Part shown: one piece after another, positions 32,578-37,950 of the stretch | How the letters are laid out: each line of letters opens with the position of its first letter | Position numbering within the stretch: position 1 is the first letter of the stretch | From: Streptococcus cristatus | GTDB lineage: Bacteria; Bacillota; Bacilli; Lactobacillales; Streptococcaceae | NCBI RefSeq assembly: GCF_001578775.1 | Contig: NZ_KQ969062.1 | Span: forward strand, 320,963 to 358,912 | Direction: 5' to 3' | DNA: 37,950 nt | The notes under the pieces: model-generated | The model's input: the letters and a program-made list of their open reading frames with translations, nothing else | What the model was told of the DNA's origin: nothing | Database searches by the model: none | Program-made: the position numbers and the translations under genes

Positions 32578-33966
32578 ATGGCTAAAGAGTTAGACAACAA
32601 ACGCATTGCCAAAGAAATCATTAAAGAAGTAGGGGGACTTGACAATATCGCCTCTGTCACCCACTGTATGACTCGTCTGCGCTTTGTCATTAAGGACAAA
32701 AGCAAAATCACAGATAAGCTTGAAAAGGTGGAGGCAGTCTTGGGAGTAGTGGATGCCACAGGGCAACTCCAGATTGTGTTAGGGATGAATCTGCTTCCCA
32801 TCTATTCTGAGGTAGAGAAGATTTACAATAAGAAAAGTAAACAATTAGCCGTAGAGGCGCCAGTAGGGGATGGATCAAAAGAAAAACGAACACCCAAAAA
32901 AGTCATTAGTGACTTGATTGGTTTTATCGGAAGTTCCGTGACTCCTATGGTACCTGGACTGGTGGCTGGAGGAATGTTCAAGCTCTTTCTCTTGATTGCT
33001 ATCTTAGTGGTGCCGAGCTTTAAAGGGACTTCTTCCTATGCTCTTTTGAGCTTTATTGCCAATACACCCTTCTACTTCATGCCTATCTTTGTAGCTTTTG
33101 GGGTTGCTAAACACATGGGAACGACACCGATCTTTGCCATGGCCGCAAGCGCAGCCTTGATTTCACCGGATTTTGTGGCTTTGGTTGCCAAGGGTGAACC
33201 CATCAGTTTGTTTGGAGTTGGTGTCTTACTGGATACCTATGTCAGCAGTTTAATTCCTGCGATCTTGATCAGTTATGTGGCTGGGAAATTGGAAGGCATT
33301 CTTAATAAAATTATTCCGGGAATTTTCCGTGCCGTCTTTGTTGGGGTCTTGACTATTGCTATTTCAGAGGCGCTAGGCTATATTATTCTTGGCCCAATCG
33401 GCACCTATATTGGAAACTACATCATGCTGGGACTCAGCTTTTTACAATCAACGGTTGGTCCTTTTGCGGTCGGAATTTTGGCAGCTGGTCTTCCCTTTAT
33501 TATTGTGGCCGGGATTCATCACCTCTTTAGTCCCTTTATGGTGCAAAGTCTTTCAAGCTTAGGATTCGACGGATTCTTTAGACCTGCATTGATCCTTCAT
33601 AACATTGCTGAAGGTGGCGCCTGTTTTGCCATTGCTCTCAAGACAAAAAATCAAGATCTCCGTGCAGAGGCTATCAGTTGTGGGGTCGGTTGTGTCATGG
33701 CTGGCGTTACCGAACCAGCCCTCTACGGGATCATGCTTCGTTTGAAAAAACCTCTGTATGGCGTTGTTATCGGTGGAGGTATCGGTGGCTTGATTGCAGG
33801 TTTCCTTGGTGCCAAGGCCTTTATCATGGGCTACTCTAGTGTCCTTGCTATTCCGATTTTTCAAGCGACCATGGTGGCCATTATCGTCGGAATCCTGGTT
33901 TCCTTTGTCTTGTCCTTCTTGATTGTTTATTTCTTTGCTTTTGCAGAATTAGAAGAGGAGGCTTAA
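32578..33966 (+). CDS. Beta-glucoside PTS transporter subunit IIBC
   Basis: The 462-residue protein has a IIB domain (residues about 5-85; phosphorylation Cys30 in THCMTRLRF) and a IIC membrane domain (about 105-455, GFIGSSVTPMVPGLVAGGMFK, GIHHLFSPFMVQ, GVTEPALYGIMLR). The IIA domain usual in BglP-type permeases is missing: the chain stops at LEEEA. A IIA must therefore come from another protein. It imports and phosphorylates a beta-glucoside at the membrane. It is preceded by the glucosidase and followed by the RraA-like gene, whose ribosome site lies in its last codons. Confidence 0.92.
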   Translation: MAKELDNKRIAKEIIKEVGGLDNIASVTHCMTRLRFVIKDKSKITDKLEKVEAVLGVVDATGQLQIVLGMNLLPIYSEVEKIYNKKSKQLAVEAPVGDGSKEKRTPKKVISDLIGFIGSSVTPMVPGLVAGGMFKLFLLIAILVVPSFKGTSSYALLSFIANTPFYFMPIFVAFGVAKHMGTTPIFAMAASAALISPDFVALVAKGEPISLFGVGVLLDTYVSSLIPAILISYVAGKLEGILNKIIPGIFRAVFVGVLTIAISEALGYIILGPIGTYIGNYIMLGLSFLQSTVGPFAVGILAAGLPFIIVAGIHHLFSPFMVQSLSSLGFDGFFRPALILHNIAEGGACFAIALKTKNQDLRAEAISCGVGCVMAGVTEPALYGIMLRLKKPLYGVVIGGGIGGLIAGFLGAKAFIMGYSSVLAIPIFQATMVAIIVGILVSFVLSFLIVYFFAFAELEEEA

Positions 33967-33967
33967 G

Positions 33968-34615
33968 ATGAAATTAACCGATGAACTTATCGCAAAAATC
34001 AGTCAACTACCAACAGGTAATATCGCAGACTCAAACACAGTGCGTGGAGTCTTGGATACAGCCATCAAACCTGTCAATCCCCACGTTCATATGGTGGGTC
34101 GTGCTTTTACGGTAGACTGTCAGCCAGGAGATAACTTAGCCATTCATCAAGCCATGTATGAAGCAGAGCCAGGCGATGTCCTCTTTCTGGCCTTCAAAGG
34201 CTTCGACCAAGCAGGGCATTTTGGTGATATGATGGCCAATGCCTGCAAGGTCAGAGGACTAGCAGGTGTTGTGATCGACGGTTCTTGTCGTGACTACCAA
34301 GACATCTATGAGCTGGAGTACCCTGTCTATTCTCGGGGTTACAATCCTGCCCCAACAGTCAAGGAAAGTCTGGCTAAGATGGGACAGGAAATCACCATCG
34401 GTGGGGTGACTATTCATCAGGGAGACCTGGTCGTAGGCGATTGTGACGGGATTGTCATCATTCCAAAAGAGGATGAGGACAAGGTCATGGAAAAAGCCTT
34501 TGCTAAGTTTGAGCGCGAGAAGAAAATTCTAGCTGACATCAAGGCAGGAAAATCAACCTTGGACATCTACGGCTTTAGAGAATTGATTGCTGACAAACAA
34601 GTCGGTCACGTTTAA
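33968..34615 (+). CDS. RraA-like / HMG aldolase family protein
   Basis: The 215-residue protein belongs to the RraA/class II pyruvate aldolase (HMG/CHA aldolase) family. The family signature is the GDMMANACKVRGLAGVVIDG loop followed by SCRD, giving the substrate Arg and metal Asp. VVGDCDGIVIIPKED near residue 155 is the second conserved block. Members split 4-hydroxy-4-methyl-2-oxoglutarate-type acids or decarboxylate oxaloacetate; some inhibit RNase E, which streptococci lack. AGGAGG ends the PTS gene and serves this ATG. Its role in a beta-glucoside operon is not obvious; an aldolase acting on the aglycone or sugar acid is a guess. Confidence 0.85.
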   Translation: MKLTDELIAKISQLPTGNIADSNTVRGVLDTAIKPVNPHVHMVGRAFTVDCQPGDNLAIHQAMYEAEPGDVLFLAFKGFDQAGHFGDMMANACKVRGLAGVVIDGSCRDYQDIYELEYPVYSRGYNPAPTVKESLAKMGQEITIGGVTIHQGDLVVGDCDGIVIIPKEDEDKVMEKAFAKFEREKKILADIKAGKSTLDIYGFRELIADKQVGHV

Positions 34616-34633
34616 AAATGAACGAAAATGAAG

Positions 34634-34658
34634 AAGGCTCAGGTGACTGGGCTTTTTT
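34634..34658 (+). terminator. Terminator of the beta-glucoside operon
   Basis: GGCTCAG (34636-34642) pairs with CTGGGCT (34647-34653) using G-T pairs, followed by a T run to 34658. It is short but well placed. Confidence 0.6.
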
Positions 34659-34699
34659 CCATGCCGCAACGGCGTCTCCATAAGCGAAAACGTCTCTGT

Positions 34700-34761
34700 C
34701 GTAAATTGTCAAATAACTGTCAGGCATTATCATTTACTTGTCAGGCTTGGTATCGTATAAT
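34700..34761 (+). promoter_or_regulatory. Shared-motif promoter A (SDR gene)
   Basis: TTTACT (34733-34738) and TATAAT (34756-34761) are 17 bp apart. A motif CGTAAATTGTCAAAT begins at 34700, exactly 56 bp before the -10. CATTTACTTG overlaps the -35, and CTGTCAGGC/TTGTCAGGC form direct repeats 21 bp apart. The same arrangement stands before the genes at 35940 and 37652. Confidence 0.75.
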
Positions 34762-34799
34762 AGTCTCATCAATCAAATGAAACAAAAGAGGAAATCAAC

Positions 34800-35621
34800 A
34801 TGTCAAACAAAAAAGTTATCTTGATCACAGGCGCTTCATCAGGAATTGGCTACCAAACAGCGGAACAATTGGCCAAAGAAGGCCACAGCGTCTATGGGGC
34901 TGCCCGTCGTGTGGATGCCATGGAACCACTCAAGGCCTTTGGCGTGACCCCTGTCCGTCTCGATATTACGGATGAAGCTTCTATCAAGGAAGCTTTAGAA
35001 ACTATCATCGCTAAAGAAGGACGCATTGATGTCTTGGTCAATAACGCTGGCTACGGCTCATACGGTGCGGTCGAAGATGTGACCATCGAAGAAGCCAAGA
35101 TGCAGTTTGAAGTCAACATCTTTGGACTAGCCAGCCTTACCAAGCTAGTCCTTCCTTACATGCGAAAACAAGCGTCAGGTCGCATCATCAACATCGGCTC
35201 TATGGGCGGTCGTTTGACCTCTTACTTTGGCGCTTGGTACCATGCGACCAAATACGCCCTTGAAGCCTTCTCAGATGGCTTGCGGATGGAAGTGTCAGAC
35301 TTTGGTATCGACGTGGTCTTGGTAGAGCCAGGTGGCATCAAGACGGACTGGGGCTTTATCGCAGCGGACAAATTGGCCGAGTCAGCCAAGGGTGGTGCCT
35401 ATGAAGCAGCCGCAACCAAGGCAGCGGAAGGCATGCGCAGCCAGTACTCTGGCAACATGATGTCAGATCCTAAGGTCATCTCAAATGCCATCTCAAAAGC
35501 GGTCAACAGCCGCCGTCCTAAGACCCGTTACCTGGTCGGCATGGGCGCAAAACCCTTGGTCTTCCTGCACGCTATCCTACCAGACCGCTGGTTTGACGCC
35601 CTTATGAAACGGGCTAGCTAA
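34800..35621 (+). CDS. Short-chain dehydrogenase/reductase (SDR)
   Basis: The 273-residue protein is a classical SDR. TGASSGIG lies at 10-17, NNAG at 81-84, the catalytic Ser134 in NIGSMGG, and Tyr147/Lys151 in WYHATK. EPGGIKTDW follows as the PG motif. AARR at about 34-37 suggests NADPH preference. The C-terminal LPDRWFDALMKR is typical of the membrane-facing retinol-dehydrogenase-like oxidoreductase group common in Firmicutes. AGAGGAAATC precedes the ATG. It is a single gene with its own terminator, under promoter A. The substrate is unknown; the shared motif links it to the aldehyde dehydrogenase and NAD(P)-binding genes downstream. Confidence 0.9.
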   Translation: MSNKKVILITGASSGIGYQTAEQLAKEGHSVYGAARRVDAMEPLKAFGVTPVRLDITDEASIKEALETIIAKEGRIDVLVNNAGYGSYGAVEDVTIEEAKMQFEVNIFGLASLTKLVLPYMRKQASGRIINIGSMGGRLTSYFGAWYHATKYALEAFSDGLRMEVSDFGIDVVLVEPGGIKTDWGFIAADKLAESAKGGAYEAAATKAAEGMRSQYSGNMMSDPKVISNAISKAVNSRRPKTRYLVGMGAKPLVFLHAILPDRWFDALMKRAS

Positions 35622-35642
35622 TAGCGACGAAAGCATTCTTCT

Positions 35643-35673
35643 AGACTAGAGCATCCCTGCTCTGGTCTTTTTT
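35643..35673 (+). terminator. Terminator of the SDR gene
   Basis: AGACTAGAGCA (35643-35653) pairs with TGCTCTGGTCT (35658-35668) with one G-T pair and a T run after it. Confidence 0.88.
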
Positions 35674-35709
35674 ATTTGGAGAAGTCTGGAAATTGTCTGT
35701 CTATATTGG

Positions 35710-35771
35710 CGTAAACTGACAAGTTGATGGCGTCTACTGTCATTCACTTGCAGTGTTAAAAGGACTATAAT
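35710..35771 (+). promoter_or_regulatory. Shared-motif promoter B (aldehyde dehydrogenase gene)
   Basis: TTCACT (35743-35748) and TATAAT (35766-35771) are 17 bp apart. CGTAAACTGACAAGT begins at 35710, followed by TGATGGC, and the distance to the -10 is 56 bp. CATTCACTTG overlaps the -35 at the same place as in promoter A. Confidence 0.78.
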
Positions 35772-35798
35772 AGCTCCATAAGGTTGAGTAAGACCTAA

Positions 35799-35912
35799 TA
35801 CTCTTCGAAAATCTCTTCAAACCACGTCAGCTCCCATCTGCAACCTCAAAACAGTGTTTTGAGCAACCTGTGGCTAGCTTCCTAGTTTGCTAATGATTTT
35901 CATTGAGTATAA
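35799..35912. repeat. RUP-like repeat in the aldehyde dehydrogenase leader
   Basis: About 114 bp with ends TACTCTTCGAAAATCTC and the complement of TATACTCAATGAAAATC, closely like 279-384, with a central CAAAACAGTGTTTTG palindrome. It sits between promoter B and the gene start, so it is transcribed as part of the 5' leader. Without it the leader would be about as short as those behind promoters A and C. Confidence 0.75.
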
Positions 35913-35939
35913 AATAAATCAGAATATGAGGTATTCACT

Positions 35940-37487
35940 ATGACACAAACAGCACAAGAAGCATTTGACCAACTAGATCCCCAAGCTTGGACCAAGGTTT
36001 CCATCGAGGAGCGCCTACAAATCCTGACTGAGATTCAAGCTAATATGCGTCAATACGGCGCAGAACTGGGTCAAGCAGAGATGGAAATGAAGAACCGTTT
36101 GACGGGGGCAGACCTTTACTCTCAAACAGATGGCATGTTGCAGACCTTGGTAGCCGTAGGAAATGTCATCAATGCCAGCACCTTTATCTATCAAACCTTG
36201 GCAGAGACAGGAAAGATGCCAGAAGCCAAATCTATTCGTGATTTGGGCGATGGAACCTTTGAGGTGGAAGTCTTTCCAACAGCACCAGTGGATCAGATGA
36301 CGGCTGCAACTCAGCATGGCTACCTACGCCTTGTCGGCCAGCCCAAGCAAGTCAGCCCACTTGATAAAGAAGCTGGTATCATTGCCGTTTCAGGTGCGGG
36401 AAATTACAGCTCGTCTATTGAGACCATTAAGGCCATCTTCTTTGACAATAAGACAGTCATTCACAAGGCCCACCGCTTAAATGAAGCAACAGACAAGGTC
36501 TGGGAAAAGATTTTTGCACCCCTTGTGGAACGAAAAGCTCTCTCATTTGCCGGGGTGGACTATAGCCGTGACTTGATCCAGTTAGAAGGGCTGGATGCCA
36601 TCTACTTCACAGGGTCAACAGCTGTTGCCAAAAATATTATGGACTCAACAGATACTCCCTTAGTGTCAGAATGTGGTGGGAATAACCCTGCCATCATCGT
36701 TCCTGGCGATCGTCCTTGGACTGCAGAAGAAATCAAAAATCAGGCAGAACTCATTGTATCGATTGCAAAAGGTAATGGTGGGGCAGCCTGTGGACGTCCG
36801 CAGACCTTCATCACGTCCAAACACTGGGCACAACGGGAAGAATTTTTGGATGCCATCCGTCAAGCAGCCCAATCAACCTTTGCCGTTGGGACCTACTATC
36901 CTAAGAGTGCCGAAGTACGGGAGGCTTTCCTAGCAGCTCACCCACAAGCAGAAATCATCAAACCAGAAGGCGGCCAATACCCCAACACAGACTTCCTCTT
37001 TATCCCCGATATGGACAAGTCTGCCTACGGTGTCACGCATGAAGCCTTCTGCCAAATCATGGGAGAAGTAGCGCTTGATGTACCAGCGACTGCCGAAGCC
37101 TTTTTACCAGCAGCAACCGCCTTTGCCAATGATGCATTGCTGGGGACTCTAGGATGTATGATCCTGATTGATGATGAAACCCGTGCCAAGCATGAAGACG
37201 CCTTTCAAACAGCCCTTAGCGAACTCAACTACGGTGGGATTACGGTCAACACCACCCCTCCAATGGTTTGGTTTAATGCCTACCTGACTTGGGGAGGCTG
37301 CAAAGAGACCAAAGAAAACTTTGTTTCAGGGATTGGAAACTTCGGAAACGCTCTCAACTTTGAACAGGTTGAAAAATCCATCTTGATCGAACAATTTGCG
37401 GCTACTGGTTTCTTATACAATGACCGCCAAGCCACAGATGCCATGAACCAACAGGTCATCAACTTCACACTGGGAAATATGGAATAA
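35940..37487 (+). CDS. Aldehyde dehydrogenase family protein
   Basis: The 515-residue protein has the aldehyde dehydrogenase fold. The oxyanion Asn is in SGAGNYSSS (about 155), the cofactor segment is YFTGSTAVAK (222-231), the general base is Glu244 in SECGGNNP and the nucleophile is Cys284 in GGAACGRPQTF. The motifs are unusual: ECGGNNP for ELGGKNP and AACGRPQ for GQxCxAxxR. The layout recalls the group active on acyl or long-chain aldehydes. Residues 1-140 are less typical. It oxidises aldehydes with NAD(P). A good ribosome site is not evident, only GAGG 5 bp upstream. It is alone between promoter B and a terminator. Confidence 0.85.
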   Translation: MTQTAQEAFDQLDPQAWTKVSIEERLQILTEIQANMRQYGAELGQAEMEMKNRLTGADLYSQTDGMLQTLVAVGNVINASTFIYQTLAETGKMPEAKSIRDLGDGTFEVEVFPTAPVDQMTAATQHGYLRLVGQPKQVSPLDKEAGIIAVSGAGNYSSSIETIKAIFFDNKTVIHKAHRLNEATDKVWEKIFAPLVERKALSFAGVDYSRDLIQLEGLDAIYFTGSTAVAKNIMDSTDTPLVSECGGNNPAIIVPGDRPWTAEEIKNQAELIVSIAKGNGGAACGRPQTFITSKHWAQREEFLDAIRQAAQSTFAVGTYYPKSAEVREAFLAAHPQAEIIKPEGGQYPNTDFLFIPDMDKSAYGVTHEAFCQIMGEVALDVPATAEAFLPAATAFANDALLGTLGCMILIDDETRAKHEDAFQTALSELNYGGITVNTTPPMVWFNAYLTWGGCKETKENFVSGIGNFGNALNFEQVEKSILIEQFAATGFLYNDRQATDAMNQQVINFTLGNME

Positions 37488-37503
37488 GAGCCCGTCTCTA
37501 ATG

Positions 37504-37532
37504 AACACAGCAGATTTTCTGTTGTGTTTTTT
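37504..37532 (+). terminator. Terminator of the aldehyde dehydrogenase gene
   Basis: AACACAGCAG (37504-37513) pairs with CTGTTGTGTT (37519-37528), with one weak pair, followed by a T run. Confidence 0.85.
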
Positions 37533-37556
37533 CTGTGAAGAGCAGTAGTAGCCTGT

Positions 37557-37618
37557 CGTAAATTGACAAGTCAATGGCATGCCTTGCTATGGGCTTTTCT
37601 TTAGTCAAGGTTTATAAT
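37557..37618 (+). promoter_or_regulatory. Shared-motif promoter C (NAD(P)-binding gene)
   Basis: CGTAAATTGACAAGT starts at 37557, continuing CAATGGC, and contains the perfect palindrome ATTGACAAGTCAAT. TATAAT lies at 37613-37618, again 56 bp away. The -35 region (TGGGCT) is poor and lacks the CATTYACTTG seen in A and B. Confidence 0.7.
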
Positions 37619-37651
37619 GTTTTCTATAAAGAAATCAGATTGGGGAAAAAT

Positions 37652-37950
37652 ATGACAACTGCTATTTTACTGGGAGCGACGGGAGAAGTCGGAGGCGCTA
37701 TCTTACAGGAACTGCTGGCTAGTCCAGCCTATTCGACTGTCTACGTCCTTGGGCGTTCTTCCATTAACCGCTTGCCCCATCATCCCAAGATGATCACGCT
37801 TGTCACGAACCTGGAAGACCCACAAGTGGATCCCGAAATCCTCAAACAGGCAGATGTCTTTTTTGCCATTGGGACTGGGGTGCGGGCTGACTTTGAAAGG
37901 GTCGATTACGGTTATGCGGTCGCTTTTGCCCGTCTCTGTCAAGGAAAGAT
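37652..37950 (+). CDS. NAD(P)-binding oxidoreductase, 3' end cut by the window
   Basis: The first 99 residues are visible. TAILLGATGEVGGAILQELL is a GxTGxxG nucleotide-binding motif. VYVLGRSSINRLPHH and ADVFFAIGTGVRADFERVDYGYA then match NAD(P)H-binding atypical SDR proteins of the YwnB/HTATIP2-like group. TTGGGGAAAA precedes the ATG. Resemblance to the protein encoded at 12692 is limited to the start (ATG plus GRSSINRLP against SRSVDRLP). It is under promoter C. The end of the gene lies outside the window, so length and function cannot be judged. Confidence 0.8.
   Translation, partial: MTTAILLGATGEVGGAILQELLASPAYSTVYVLGRSSINRLPHHPKMITLVTNLEDPQVDPEILKQADVFFAIGTGVRADFERVDYGYAVAFARLCQGK

Noticed and set aside
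33968..34615. Calling the RraA-like gene an RNase E inhibitor
   Set aside because: Streptococci lack RNase E, and the conserved Arg/Asp loop fits the aldolase branch better.

Overview
The window looks like chromosomal DNA of a mitis-group Streptococcus (pneumoniae/mitis/oralis relatives). The evidence is moderate-to-low GC, strong AAGGAGG-type ribosome binding sites, two RUP-like intergenic repeats, an IS5-family element of the IS1381 type with an A7G frameshift, an nmlR-adhC pair and a NOX protein resembling pneumococcal SpNOX. No tRNA, rRNA, CRISPR array or prophage is visible. Species cannot be fixed from this sequence alone.

Layout. (1) 1-4180: a LysR gene whose 3' end is made by a RUP-like repeat, divergent from an aldo/keto reductase, an MFS exporter and a CMD-cupin protein. 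(2) 4310-7671, minus strand: ROK regulator, RbsD/FucU-like protein, sugar O-acetyltransferase, Cof-type HAD phosphatase and a VOC protein. (3) 7843-10499: an LtrA membrane protein, then nmlR-adhC behind a 19-bp-spacer MerR promoter. (4) 10709-14118: a LysR gene divergent from a lipoprotein with an apparent ATA start, a SnoaL-like protein and two SDR-fold oxidoreductases, followed by relics of a nitroreductase and a LysR gene. (5) 15120-17600, minus strand: NOX/ferric reductase, FMN-binding protein and ApbE flavin transferase, a compact flavin electron-transfer module. (6) 17979-24809: an adhC-like remnant, a YciI protein, an operon of aldo/keto reductase, DXS-like transketolase and flavodoxin-fold quinone reductase, then a LysR gene divergent from an ACMSD-family amidohydrolase and a tandem ABM protein. 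(7) 25017-30004: a DUF915 hydrolase, a second LtrA, an IS element, a frameshifted acetyltransferase, MarR and DUF1304 genes, bracketed by two copies of a roughly 180-bp hairpin-rich repeat. (8) 30170-34615: a LysR gene divergent from a phospho-beta-glucosidase, a PTS IIBC and an RraA-like protein. (9) 34700-37950: three consecutive transcription units (SDR, aldehyde dehydrogenase, and an NAD(P)-binding protein cut by the window end).

How it fits together. The region is dense in small redox and detoxification enzymes (aldo/keto reductases, SDRs, zinc alcohol dehydrogenase, aldehyde dehydrogenase, quinone reductase, ABM, VOC, cupin) paired with local one-component regulators. It reads as an accessory carbonyl/quinone/aldehyde stress hub plus sugar uptake. 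The most notable undescribed-looking signal is a shared 22-bp upstream element placed exactly 56 bp before the -10 box of each of the three last transcription units, which implies a small co-regulated regulon.
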